Shown piece after piece: positions 30,901 to 42,014 of a stretch of 64,000 nucleotides of DNA; positions within the stretch are counted from its first letter, which is position 1; every line of letters starts with the position of its first letter. A model generated the notes under the pieces. That model was not told where the DNA came from. It was given only the letters and a program-made list of their open reading frames with translations, and made no database searches. Made by a program: the position numbers and the translations under genes. The DNA is from Syngnathus acus (taxonomy: Eukaryota > Chordata > Actinopteri > Syngnathiformes > Syngnathidae), in NCBI RefSeq assembly GCF_901709675.1, contig NC_051088.1, forward strand, positions 22,333,193 through 22,397,192, given 5' to 3'.

Positions 30901-33900
30901 GGATCAATATACCTTTTGAAAAAATCAAGTCGCATCAAGTGGTGTCGCTCGTCCAAATTCATGACTCTCACTTGCCCTTAAGGATGACGAGGAAGGAGAT
31001 GAGGATGATGACGACGAAGGTTCAGAGATGGAGTTGGATGAGGATTTCCCTGACATCAACGCCGCCCCTCATATCCGCTTTGAGAGATTTGACAGGGACG
31101 ATGACCTCATCATCGAGTTTGACAACATGTTCTCCAACAATGGTAAGCAGAGCGCCGTCCGCTTTCGACACTTGTAACACGGCAGCCACGATTGGTCGCT
31201 AACATAGCAGGGAAACTGAAGTATATTGCGAAGCTTTTTCCTAACGTCGACCTCCGTTTTGTGTTCTTCCATCAGCTGACATCCCTCCCTCCCCAGGCAA
31301 CATCCCTAGCGCCCACCCACTGATGGTGCGCCACGCTGACCACGGTTCCCTCACCCTAGGTGTGGCCGGCACAAGCAGCCGTCTGGCGCAAGGCATGGGT
31401 CGCAGCCAGCGGACGCTCAGGCAACTCACTGCCAACAGCGGGCACACCATCCATGTCCACTACCCTGGAAACCGCCAGCCCAACCCTCCCCTCATCCTGC
31501 AGAGGTCCGATGCCTTGTTGACGTTTGATCTCTCGCACGGCCAACAGCCGCCTGCCCGTTTCTAAACATTTCCACGGCTCCACCGCATCTAGGTTGTTGG
31601 GACCCAGTGCCGCAGCAGACATTTTGCAACTGTCCAGCTCGCTACCTCTGCAGTCTCGTGGTCGAGCCCGTCTTTTGGTCGGAAACGAGGACGTCCACAT
31701 CATTGCTCGTTCCGATGACGAATTTGACGACTTTTTCCACGAGCAGAGCAGCACGGGAGGTCAAGCTGGTGAGATGATTTTTGTTTTTGTCGTCGATGTA
31801 TGTCGTTGAGTTTATAATTCTTGACATGTTGGTTTTCTGTTTTTCTAGGCACCCTCTCAAGCATTCCTACCGCCTTAACTCGATGGACAGATGAGTGTAA
31901 AGTGCTGGATGCGGAAAGCATGCACGACTGTGTCGCAGGTGAGCAAAGTTGTGATGCTTACTTGATATGAATGCTGCAGCACGCTAAATTCTCTCACCAA
32001 AGTCTTCTGGGTCAAGCTCGGGATGATTTATTTTTCTGTGACTCCTATACTTTGCTGCTTTCAATGCAGGAGCACCAACCGCACGTTTTATGTTCTGTAC
32101 CACAGCTCAAGATGAATTTGTGATGTGTTATTTGCAGTTGTGAAGGTGCCGATCCTGCAGCATCTGGAAGGTCTGCGAGACGAGGAGTTAGAAGAGCGCA
32201 GGGAAAAGCGGAGGCGGCAGCTGGCGGAAGAGGAAGAGTCCAAACAAAATGAGCGGAGGGCCTCTGGAGCAGAGCAGACCAGGGAGCAGGGCCTGCAGGT
32301 AGGCTTGCCGATGACTCGATTACGCACACGAGAGATGACTCGATTAGCTGCCGTTGACAAACGTTCACTTTGTGTCTTGTTCTGCTTTCTCGCTTCTAGG
32401 GTTCTGGATTGGGGACAGTTAATGGTGCAGAAAGCACAGCAGGTACTGACTTGTGTTAAGTGTATTGTCTTCTTTTGAAAGAAACCGCAGGAGTCGACCG
32501 TGCGCGCTCTGGGATGAGGTAGTAGTTTGTATAGTTTTAGGATCACACCAGATCTGGGAGATAACTATACAGTCTACTGTCTTTCTTAGGGCAGCGCCAC
32601 AGCATCTCGGCCATATCGCCGGCAGGGAAAACATCTGCTGTCTGAAGACCTGAATGTCATTCTTTTGAAACTGGTTGTGTTGTGGTGAGGTAGTAAGTTG
32701 TGTTGTTGTTGGGGAACAGGATTGTGCACCCCGTTCAGGAGATAACGATACAACTTACTGCCTTCCTCAGTCCGACTGTTTGACAACATCTTGTGTTTCT
32801 ATGGGCTCAATTTCACCCAGTGAAATTTCATGCGAAACCATTTCGGCCCCAAAACGTCACGTTTGGGTCATTGCAAGGACGTTGGCTCCAGTTATGAGAG
32901 CTGCCAGTTATCAGGCAACCTTTTTGTAATGATTTCAAAGGTCATGCAACAGAAAGTAGCCATAGTCATGTTTTTTTTTTTTCCACACGCTAATCTTCTC
33001 ACATCAGAGATCTTAATCAGCGAATAAATTGTCGTCGTGCTGTCCCATGTTAAATGATTTCACTCAGCACTAGCCATTTTCAGACCCTTTTTTACCCTCA
33101 TTCGCGAGGAAAAACAAAAGATTTTTCCCATATTTTTGTCTTTTAGAGGGTGAGCAGTCTCAAGGAGTTGCAGTGTCTTCTCTAGACCCACCGAGGGTGT
33201 CAGAAGGCTTCCTTACTGCTCCACCTTCTGGAGAGGTCACTCCCACTACGCCAGCCCCACATGAACAGGCCCTAGTTTCCTTGGAAACTGCAATCAATCA
33301 ACAGGTCCACCAACCGATGGCTGGCCTACTGTTGGCCGAGTCGCATGCCAGCTCATTGGCGGCTTTGGCCGGCGCTCGACTTCCACCTTTGGCAGCAGCC
33401 GACAGGCCTAATAGTGAAGCAGAAGCATCTCAGATGGAAATGTCCCCAGCACCCACAATCGGTAAGAGAGGCAATGGAGGAGAAAGTAGTAGTGGTGGTG
33501 GAGGAGCGTTGCTTGACGGCAGGGATTATCCATGACTAAGGATGCATTTGTGATTTGAATTTAACAGTGCTCAGTTGTAACCAGCGCAAATTTCTGGCCA
33601 CCTCCAAAATCAGTTCCACAATGAATTGAGTATTGTAACAGTATTTTAGCTCTTTGTAAACATTTTCTTCCGCCTCCTAGCCTCAAGCCCGGATATGGTT
33701 GAGACCTCAGAACCAACAGTAGTGGGTGTGTCACGACTGGAGGGGTCACCAATGGACACCAGCAGCCCCGCCTCTGCCACGCAAGATGAAGCCGTTGCCA
33801 ACCCTGCTCAGACTGCCCTTGTGTCGCAAGATCTGTCTGCCAGCGGGGAGAGCGAGTTGACCGACAGGCAGACCATTACGGAGACTGGGTCAGGTTCTTT

Positions 33901-36900
33901 TTGGTTTGTCAATATGTCATCTGTATGTTGATTTTAAAAACAAAAAACTGAAGAAATTGTCTTCCTTTGATTAGCTCCACTTCAGTTTCATCTGCCGGTG
34001 AAGCAATCATCAGGAGTGACAGTGTCGACAGCCAATCCCAGCCTATCCAGGAAGAGCCTCTCCCATCCACAAGCAATGACGAAGAAGATCCACTTGCAGG
34101 TACAGGTGGTTGTATTATTTTTTTCTTTTCCCCCACCGCACATGCTAATTATTGAACTCACAAGACATGACACCATAGTTGAGTTTTAATATTGTCGTGG
34201 CATTTTCCTTTGTCTTTGCAGGAATCAGTCTTCCTGAGGGTGTGGATCCGTCTTTCCTGGCAGCGCTTCCTGAGGACATTCGTAGAGAAGTGCTTCAAAA
34301 TCAGTTGGGAATAAGACCACCATCTCGCACGGCCGCTGCTACCAGCCTGCCCTCTTCTACCGCGCCTGTACTAACAGGACCAGGGGTTACGGAGGTCAGC
34401 CCTGAGTTCCTGGCTGCCTTGCCGCCTGCCATACAGGAGGAGGTGAGAACTCCTGAGAGACGGTTTGCATTTTCACAGAATAAAAAGTTGGACTAAGTTT
34501 GCAGTTGATTATTTTAGGTCCTTGCCCAGCAACGAGCCGAGCAGCAGCGCAGGGAGGTTTCCCAACAGCCCACAACGGGAGATACTCCCCTGGACCCAGT
34601 TACCTTCATCCAGACGCTGCCCTCTGAGCTAAGACGCAGTGTGTTGGAAGACATGGAGGACAGCGTGTTGGCCGTCATGCCTCCCGACATCGCCGCCGAA
34701 GCCGCGGCTTTGCGTCGGGAGCAAGAGGCACGACAAAGGCAACTGATGCACGAGCGGCTCTTTGGTCACAGTTCAACATCTGCGCTCTCGGCCATCCTGC
34801 GCTCGCCAGCCTTCACCAGTCGCTTAGGGAGCAATCGTGGAGTCCAGTACACCCGACTGGCCGTGCAGAGAGGAGGCACATTCCAGATGGGCGGCGGCTC
34901 GAACCACAGGTAAAAGCGCCACAATCATTTATTTACGGAAGAACCGTTGTGCCTTTAGATGCTGATCGCTTATCTTAATGCTATTTCCTCAGACCATCCA
35001 GTTCCAGTGTGGATTCTTTGTTGCGCCTGCGCGGCCGTTTTCTGCTGGATCACGAGGCCTTGTCCTGTCTGCTGGTGTTGCTGTTTGTGGACGAACCCAA
35101 GCTCAACACCAGCCGTCTGCACCGTGTGCTCAGGAATCTTTGCTACCACTCGCAGACACGCGGCTGGGTCATCCGCAGCCTGTTGTCCATCCTCCAACGC
35201 AGTAGTGAGAGTGAGGTGTGTGTGGAGACCTCGCGCCTTGAAGATTCTCGTGGAAAAAGGAGCTCCCAGGGAGGCTGCGGCGCTAAAGGCTCAGCTGCCG
35301 CCGCCCTCTGCTCTTCCTCCTCCTCCCTCGAGCTTCTAAACAGAGTGGAGTCTCGTAGTTCCAGCCAACTTTCTTGGCTCTCTGTGTCCATGGATGCGGC
35401 CTTGGGCTGTCGGACTAACATCTTCCAGATCCAACGGGTATCTGGTAGGAAGCATGCTGACCGTCACTCAGCTGCTGCTGCTGCTGCAGCAGCATCCGGA
35501 GCCCTGGGAGGTGGTATGTCGGGAGCTCCTGCGGGGGTAAGCTGTGCGGGAGGTGGAGGCTCCACCGTACACATCCATCCGCAAGCTGCCCCTGTCGTTT
35601 GTCGACATGTGTTGGACACACTCATCCAGCTAGCCAAGGTGAGTCGCGTATCCCTCGCGAAATCCGCTCGATGCTGTTGCTTGACTTGATGCCGCACAAA
35701 AGTGGGCAGGACAAAGATGAGCAAACTGACAGTTCGAAGGAACCAATCAGCAAAGGGCGGACGTGACATCGAGGAAAAACGCCACGTCTTTTGAAATAAA
35801 TGCTTCCAATGCCGTCGGCTGCCGGCTCTGCTTTCATTTAAAACGGAGTTAATGCTGAATTAATCAAATTTACCGTCTCTCTTGTGCGCCATTTTATTAC
35901 ATTGCTTACAAAGCAAACGTCACAGCAAATACATACATTTGACTTGTCGATTTGTTTATAGATGAACTTGAGTACTTTGTTTAAAATTATGCATAGCTGC
36001 AATTTACTTAATTTTCAAATTTCTAGTAGTTCTGAGCGTGCAGTAGGGCACCACCACGGGGCCCTTTCTAACAATTGCTCTTGCACTTTACAAGGGCGCT
36101 GTGCAATTTGACCTCGTGTTTTCCCGTGAGGGTAATGGGACGGCTTACAGCCACCCCCACCCCACTCCTCCCCTCCCTCCCTTCCTCCCCCAAACTTATT
36201 AAATAACAATCGATGCTAACAAACACACAGAGCAAGGCTCATTGCTGTGGTTCCTTTGCTTGCCGCCTCGCAATATAATACAACCATGCCACGTTTGTTG
36301 AATTTCCCGTGAGGGGCAATGTTATATGGTTGCATCGTAGCACTTCTATAAAACATGGTACGGAAAGCTTATCTTACCTGCCTACCATGGAACGTGTTCT
36401 TGTAGTGTGTATTGTATATGGCTTGCCTTCTCTTACATAATTGTATTTGTATTGAAAATGTTACACCAACCTGCCAAAATGTTGGCATGGAAACGTAAAA
36501 CAAATTAAATTATAACTGCAAGCTGTTATGTATCCACTTTTTGATATTTGATGAGTACTGAGTGGTGGACTTTTTTTTTTCTGTCACTGCAGGTGTTCCC
36601 CAGTCACTTCACCCAGCAGCGTTGTAAGGATCTGTCCGTGTCATCCTCTGACCTGGAAGCCCGACTTTGTTCGAGCTCCTCGGGCGTGGGCGGTATGAGC
36701 GGAGGATCAAAGTCAAGTTCACAGGCTCAAAACAACCCCAACTCCAATGCTTCGGGTGCACAGAACGCTTTTGGCTCCTCATCAATCACTCCCCAGTCTT
36801 TGGGAATTTCCACCGATTTTTGGGACCTGCTTGTAAAGTTGGACAACATGAATGTCAGTCGCAAAGGAAAAGCCTCAATGAAGACGGTGCCTTTAGGGGG

Positions 36901-39900
36901 CAACGCCGAGGCCGAGGGACTCCAGTTAAGCCTGGAAACGTCCCCCCTTGGTCAGTTGATGAACATGCTGTCCCATCCCGTCATCAGGCGGAGCTCCTTG
37001 CTCACTGAAAAGCTGCTGCGTCTGCTCTCGCTCATATCCATTGCCCTGCCTGACAACAAGGCCACGGAGGTGCCTGCAGGCCACGCCACTCCACAGTCAG
37101 CCAACCCCAACCAGATCATCAGCTCGGCTGCCGCAGCCCCTGGCACTGCGCAGGGCACAGTGGCATCAAGCACCCAGTCCGCTCCAGTGGGCACAGTGGC
37201 CTCTGCGGGATCTGGAACCCAGAGCACCTCCTCAGGGACAAGTCTCTTAATGTTTGCGAGTTCCACGCCATTGCCGACATCCACAGTCTTCACAGGTAAA
37301 AGGAACAGCGGCGACGTTTGAAATCTTTTGTCATTGCTGCGAAATGCTACTCGTCATTGATGTGTTCTCATTCTGTCACAGCAGCAAAAACAAAGAGCTC
37401 TTCAAGTAGCACGGAGAGTGACAACAAGATTGCCTCTGCTGGACTTACAGAGAAACAGCTTCAGCTTTCAGTAGAGGTATTGGAAAATACCACGTGTGGG
37501 CTTTGTGAAAGTTCAACTTCCAACGTTGCCTTGTGTACCGCTATGTCCTTCCTGGTTTTTTTTTTTTTAATACAAGTTTGCACTTTGTTCAAGGTGTTGA
37601 CTTCTCATTCATGCTCAGAAGAGGGTCTGGAAGATGCAGCAAATATATTACTTCAGTTATCCAGGGGAGATGGTTCCACCAGGGACACTGTGCTCAGACT
37701 GCTGCTCAGTGGCGCAAGACATCTTGGTTATACCCTTTGCAAACAAATTGGTCAGTGCTGCTATCCGCATACATGCTCGTGGCTTTTCGCAAAGCCTCGT
37801 ACGCTTTCCTTAAACATTTCTATTTCCGCCCAGGTACGCTACTGGCGGAACTCCGAGAGTACAATTTGGAGCAGCAGAGGAGAGCGCACGCAGATTCTCA
37901 TTCCCCCGATGCACCTCCTGATGATTCCTCCATCTCTGGCAGACTTAAGGGCAAAATGACCAGCAGGTATGATCGATGCAAAAGCACGACATTTATGTAG
38001 CCTTAAATGAAAGACTCCACCTACAGTTTGCTCAACCTTAAAAGGTGTTTGTCGTTTGGCCGCAGGTTTGATGGAGCAGAGAGCGTGGTGATTGTGGCTG
38101 CACAGAAGCGCACGCTCGGCGGACGAGAACTGCAACTCCCCTGTATGAGCTCTCTCACCTCCAAGACATCGACACAGAAATTTTTCTTGCGAGTGTTGCA
38201 GGTCATTATCCAACTTCGCGAGGACACGCGCCGTGCCAACAAGAAAGCCAAACAGACCGGGCGAATAGGTGAGAGATCGATACGGCCGAGAAAGCGTTGC
38301 GCGCAGTTGAGGTTCGGCACGCTAAACCCCGCCCCTTTTGCTCAACGGATAGGCTCGGCCAGCCTGGGCTCAGCCAGCAGCATTCAGGCTGCCGTTCGTC
38401 AACTGGAGGCCGAGGCCGACGCCATCATCCAGATGGTGAGAGAGGGTCAGCGGGCACGTCGGCTCACACAGGCGCCTCCGCCCACCGCCGCCTCGGTCGC
38501 CGTCGCCGCCGGATCGTCAGTCGCAGCGTCTCATGCCCCCGCCGGTGCTGCTCCCCCTGCTGGCACAGCTGCTGCCGCTACGGTTAGCATGGGCCGCGTT
38601 AACAGCAGACACTTAAGCACACTCGCTCCCTGGGGCCTCATTTCCAACCGTGTTATCATTTTTGGTGACCTCGTAAGCTGGATGCAATTGCTGTGAGCGA
38701 CTGACATGCCTTTAGCTTATTCATGCTACTATATTGGATCTATTTTGCATTCTTACCTCCGAATGTGGTCTTGTTTGCAGCTTGTGTCTGAAGAGTTGTT
38801 TTATGACTCTGCTCAAAAATGGATGTGTCAGTAACCCACCATGTGTGCTCTCTCAGCATGCTTGTTTGTATAACGTGTGAGGGTCCCTGCTCCAAACTCG
38901 TCAACCCCCTGATGATCATCGGCAGCAGTGGTGTCAGGCTGAAGTTGCTTCATGCTTTACCTGCTCAAGCCACAGTGCCCTAATCATTGAATCGCAAATG
39001 ACTTAATGCATGCAGATAAGTAGCGAAAGTGTATTGCTAATTATTATCTTTGTTTCCCATCCCGCCCGTCTTTCTGGCCGTCTCCTGTTTGGGCCGCTAC
39101 AGTCCGAAATGCAGTCGGTGTCAGAGGCTCAGGCGACTCAGAGAGATGACTCGCCAATGGATGTTGACCAGACATCTATGGAGCTGGACTCTTCAACTCT
39201 GGGTGAGTTATTCACACCCTGAAAAGGTTTCAATCTGTATTGACATGTTTGGGGGCAGAGAGCGTGTTTTTATACGTTTGTTTTTCCCCCTCAGATGAGG
39301 AAGGAAATGGCCAATCAGAGAGTGAGGAGAAACTCCCTGACCTCCCTCTGCTCAGCGAGCAGCTCCTGCTGGATGAGCTGTGGGACATGCTCGGAGAATG
39401 CTTGAAGGAGCTCGAAGAGTCCCATGACCAGCACGCTGTCTTGGGTAGGTGGAATCTTCCCGCTATGCCGTGTAAGCGATGCTTTTTTGTCCTATTTCAT
39501 TTCCATTGTGATCCCTCCGTAGTTCTCCAGCCTGCTGTGGAGGCCTTCTTCCTTGTCCACGCCACCGAGCGAGAGAGTAAACCTCCTGTCCGGGACACTC
39601 GGGAGAGCCAGCTTTCGCACATCAAGGATGAGCCTCCGCCGCTTTCTCCGGCGCCGCTCACACCAGCAACACCGTCGTCCCTAGACCCGTTCTTCTCCCG
39701 GGAACCGTCCTCCATGCACATCTCTTCAAACTTGCCACCAGACACACAGAAGTTCCTCCGATTTGCCGGTAAGAGGGAATGAACTCGCTGGCACGGCACC
39801 ATTTCCGCGCTTCGGCGGTGGGCGTGCCGACTTTCAGTCGCTATCGTAACGTATCGCGGTGGCATTGACCGGGTCCAACTCTATCGGAGTTACTGTAAAT

Positions 39901-42014
39901 AACGGAATCGCCAAAGACCGTAAAGGCTTTACATATTGTCTTCTGGTCTGATGACTTTGAATTCCCCTTGTTTGCAGAAACTCACCGCACAGTACTCAAC
40001 CAGATACTGCGTCAGTCCACCACTCATTTGGCTGATGGACCTTTTGCGGTCTTGGTGGATTATATCCGTATCCTGGACTTTGATGTGAAGAGGAAGTAAG
40101 CCGGATGAATTTGACCTGCGCTCAATTCACAGACTTTCTTGGCGGCTGACCCGTTGTTGTTCATCTGGCAGGTATTTCCGCCAGGAGCTGGAACGCCTGG
40201 ATGAAGGCCTGAGGAAAGAGGACATGGCTGTGCACGTAAGAAGAGATCACGTGTTTGAGGACTCGTACAGAGAACTTCATCGCAAGAGCCCCGAGGACAT
40301 GAAGAACAGGCTGTACGCTTCCCTCGCCCAAACATCCGCCCGAGTCGGCTCTGTCCGGAAGCACGCCAACGCGCTTGTCTGTGTTGCAGGTACATTGTCT
40401 TTGAAGGAGAAGAGGGCCAAGATGCCGGCGGCCTTCTGAGGGAATGGTACATGATCATCTCCCGCGAGATGTTCAACCCCATGTACGCCCTGTTCCGCAC
40501 GTCGCCCGGAGATCGGGTCACCTACACCATCAATCCCTCGTCCCACTGCAACCCCAACCACCTGAGCTACTTCAAGTTTGTGGGCCGGGTGGTGGCCAAA
40601 GCCGTTTATGATAACCGGTTATTGGAGTGTTACTTCACACGAAGCTTTTACAAGCACATCCTGGGCAAGAGTGTCAGGTGATGCAAATTCAAAGTGATGA
40701 TGAGAAATAATGTCAGTGTTAACATTTGTCCTGCTGTTCTTCCCTTCCTAGGTACACCGACATGGAGAGTGAGGACTACCCCTTCTTCCAGGGTTTGGTC
40801 TACTTATTGGAGAACGACGTGTCCACATTAGGCTATGAACTCACATTCAGCACAGAGGTGGGTGCCGGAAAATGACTTGTCGCTCCCAAGATTGGCACAC
40901 GAGTGCCGCTTGACAATGCTCTCGACGCGGTCGTCTGGCAAATAGCGAGAGGCAAACGGATTTCAAGAGCTTCCCGCTGCTCTTTTTACTTACGTCCAGG
41001 TCCAAGAGTTCGGTGTCTGTGAAGTGAGAGACCTCAAGCCAAACGGCGCCAACATTCTGGTCACAGAAGAAAACAAAAAAGAATACGTGCACCTGGTTTG
41101 CCAGATGAAGATGACAGGTAAGCTTGGGCTTTACATTTTGTATGACATTCAACACCGCCATGGGAAAATATGCAATCCAACAAGCCATGTTTTGATGGTA
41201 GAGCCGTCAAATAAAACACCGGCGTGACTGACAAGGTGTCAGAAGTGTTACTGCTTTGAAATAGTATTTTCTAGTAATTGGGTGTGAGAAAATTTGCTTA
41301 CATAAATGCTGCGATTAAATTAGCTGTCTCTCAAAACGTGCGGCTGTCAGCGTTAAAGCGGCCTCGAACTATGTCGCGCAGGCGCCATCCGCAAGCAGCT
41401 GGCCGCCTTCCTGGAGGGCTTCTACGAGATCATCCCCAAGAGGCTGATCTCCATCTTCACCGAGCAGGAGCTGGAGCTGCTCATCTCTGGCCTGCCCACC
41501 ATCGATATCGATGACCTCAAGGCCAACACGGAGTACCACAAATACCAGTCCAGCTCCATCCAGGTACTGTGGGCTGTCCGTCTTGACGTCGTTGCGAAGC
41601 CAGCCAGGTGTGAGAACTCGCTTGTTTGCGTTTTGACCAAAGATCCAGTGGTTCTGGAGGGCCCTGCGTTCCTTCGACCAAGCGGACCGAGCCAAGTTCT
41701 TACAATTCGTCACCGGCACCTCCAAAGTTCCCCTTCAGGGTTTCGCCGCTCTTGAGGGCATGAACGGCATCCAGAAGTTCCAAATCCACCGTGACGACCG
41801 CTCCACCGACCGCCTGCCCTCCGCTCACACTTGGTAAGCAAACATGTTGCGTGTGACAAATGAACCCATCTGCCGCCTCCAGAAATGACACCGTGCGTTC
41901 TTTGCGTGTAGTTTCAACCAGCTGGACCTCCCTGCCTACGAGAGTTACGAGAAGCTGAGACACATGCTGCTGCTGGCCATCCAGGAGTGCTCTGAGGGAT
42001 TCGGGCTGGCTTAA
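17529..42014 (+). CDS. huwe1: HUWE1, giant HECT-type E3 ubiquitin ligase (79 coding exons)
   Basis: HUWE1 (also ARF-BP1, MULE, UREB1) transfers ubiquitin from an E2 through a catalytic cysteine to substrates such as MCL1, p53, MYC and histones. The start [15 protein letters not shown] and end ECSEGFGLA match vertebrate HUWE1. I place 79 coding exons, 13614 bases, giving about 4537 residues (human 4374), and all junction phases agree. The extra length is mainly in low-complexity parts: an extra exon at 21041-21148, Ala/Ser-rich parts of 34993-35638 and 36593-37295, and 38353-38582. Order: armadillo-like DUF908/DUF913, UBA, UIM, WWE, BH3, acidic tract, UBM repeats, HECT. The 17506 exon has 23 bases before this ATG, and upstream exons may extend the N-terminus. 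One donor (38582 or 38672) is unsure. Exon coordinates are in the segment entries below. Confidence 0.97.
18308..18388. repeat. Interspersed repeat fragment in huwe1 intron 3
   Basis: GGGGCTGCAACTAATGATTATTTTGG is the recognisable head of a repeat very common in teleost genomes, degraded here and without a clear second terminus. It lies between exons 3 and 4 and is away from splice signals. Confidence 0.55.
25158..26328 (+). other. huwe1: HUWE1 exons 30-33: UBA and UIM ubiquitin-binding modules
   Basis: Exons 25158-25505, 25648-25770, 25860-25955, 26059-26328. The UBA domain is in exon 31 ([19 protein letters not shown], residues about 1399-1439), with the conserved MGF loop. The UIM is in exon 32 ([16 protein letters not shown], about 1445-1462), carrying the Ala-x3-Ser core. 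Exon 30 ends with a linker rich in Ala, Ser and Thr that differs from the human linker. Exon 33 starts with a charged Glu/Arg helix. Confidence 0.92.
26408..27854 (+). other. huwe1: HUWE1 exons 34-38: WWE domain region
   Basis: Exons 26408-26560, 26643-26770, 26884-26965, 27049-27225, 27309-27854. The WWE domain, which binds poly-ADP-ribose-type ligands in this family, spans residues about 1683-1760. Its signature is [17 protein letters not shown], followed by [14 protein letters not shown]. Exon 38 is unusually long (546 bases) for this gene. Its first half, after [13 protein letters not shown], is poorly conserved; its second half ([14 protein letters not shown] onward) is strongly conserved. 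Its donor (AAG|GTTTTG) is weak. Confidence 0.92.
27951..28801 (+). other. huwe1: HUWE1 exons 39-42: BH3 motif region
   Basis: Exons 27951-28146, 28224-28391, 28509-28657, 28735-28801. The BH3-like helix that contacts MCL1 in mammals is in exon 41 ([17 protein letters not shown], residues about 2061-2077). The core Leu, Gly-Asp-Asp and Tyr are kept, but the serine that follows YR in mammals is missing (YRLTRQ rather than YRSLTRQ). Exon 42 is short and codes the Ser/Gly-rich link into exon 43. Confidence 0.88.
28929..32442 (+). other. huwe1: HUWE1 exons 43-56: conserved middle and acidic tract
   Basis: Exons 28929-29152, 29252-29463, 29545-29727, 29954-30126, 30208-30347, 30436-30511, 30597-30695, 30769-30896, 30983-31142, 31276-31504, 31593-31768, 31849-31938, 32138-32298, 32400-32442. 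Exons 50-51 code a long Asp/Glu run split by an intron, as in human HUWE1, a feature linked to histone and basic-partner binding. The intron 30696-30768 uses a GC donor. Exon 55 holds a charged helix ([17 protein letters not shown]). Confidence 0.9.
30696..30768 (+). other. huwe1: GC-AG intron in huwe1
   Basis: The exon ends CGAGAAG and continues GCGAGT. The next exon starts after ATGATTAG with ACTCCATGAATATCC. Joining at GC keeps the frame (R-E-D-S-M-N-I-L), identical to the mammalian protein at this point. No GT nearby gives the conserved reading. The intron is only 73 bases. Confidence 0.8.
32507..32596 (+). ncRNA. let-7f-like: let-7 family microRNA hairpin (let-7f-2 counterpart)
   Basis: The 5' arm holds TGAGGTAGTAGTTTGTATAG plus TT (32515-32536), with the let-7 seed. 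The 3' arm (32565-32586) begins CTATACAGTCTACTGTCTTT, matching the let-7f-2 passenger strand. The hairpin lies in the sense orientation in the intron 32443-33146, the same host gene as mammalian let-7f-2. Mature position 12 is T rather than A (let-7f) or G (let-7a), making a mismatch with the conserved passenger strand. Confidence 0.95.
32676..32775 (+). ncRNA. mir-98/let-7h-like: let-7 family microRNA hairpin (miR-98 / let-7h counterpart)
   Basis: The 5' arm (32686-32707) begins TGAGGTAGTAAGTTGTGTTG and ends TT. It differs from mammalian miR-98 only at position 17 (G for A) and agrees with my memory of zebrafish let-7h. The 3' arm (32746-32766) starts CGATACAACTTACTGCC and pairs along nearly its full length. 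It sits 171 bases downstream of the first hairpin in the same intron and strand, so a shared primary transcript with huwe1 is likely. Confidence 0.95.
33147..37295 (+). other. huwe1: HUWE1 exons 57-63: UBM repeats and disordered linkers
   Basis: Exons 33147-33461, 33681-33888, 33975-34099, 34222-34442, 34518-34909, 34993-35638, 36593-37295. Three ubiquitin-binding motifs with the Leu-Pro core follow one another: [30 protein letters not shown] and [17 protein letters not shown] (residues about 3033-3190). Exons 62 and 63 are the longest of the gene. They mix strongly conserved blocks ([39 protein letters not shown]) with Ser/Ala/Gly/Thr-rich inserts, including eight Ala from a CTG/CAG run at 35472-35495. 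Exons 57-59 are poorly conserved. Confidence 0.9.
35639..36592 (+). other. huwe1: Longest internal huwe1 intron
   Basis: At 954 bp this is the longest intron within the huwe1 coding region, against a usual 70-150 bp. I see no coding exon, microRNA-like hairpin or snoRNA box pair in it. It has a C/T-rich run at 36150-36190, and the rest is AT-rich. Confidence 0.6.
37382..42014 (+). other. huwe1: HUWE1 exons 64-79: C-terminal part with HECT domain
   Basis: Exons 37382-37476, 37594-37750, 37834-37966, 38066-38268, 38353-38582 (or to 38672), 39103-39202, 39295-39444, 39523-39768, 39978-40095, 40172-40312, 40390-40677, 40752-40857, 41000-41117, 41382-41563, 41643-41833, 41912-42014. The HECT domain covers about residues 4201-4537: N-lobe blocks include [20 protein letters not shown], and the C-lobe ends in the catalytic segment [20 protein letters not shown]. 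The active cysteine is Cys4504, 33 residues before the end, exactly as in human HUWE1. Its codon is split TG|T by the last intron. All key HECT residues seen are intact, so an active ligase is expected. Confidence 0.94.

Noticed and set aside
38905-38945. C/D-box snoRNA in a huwe1 intron (TGATGA then CTGA)
   Set aside because: Box spacing is only about 25 bases and no terminal stem forms.
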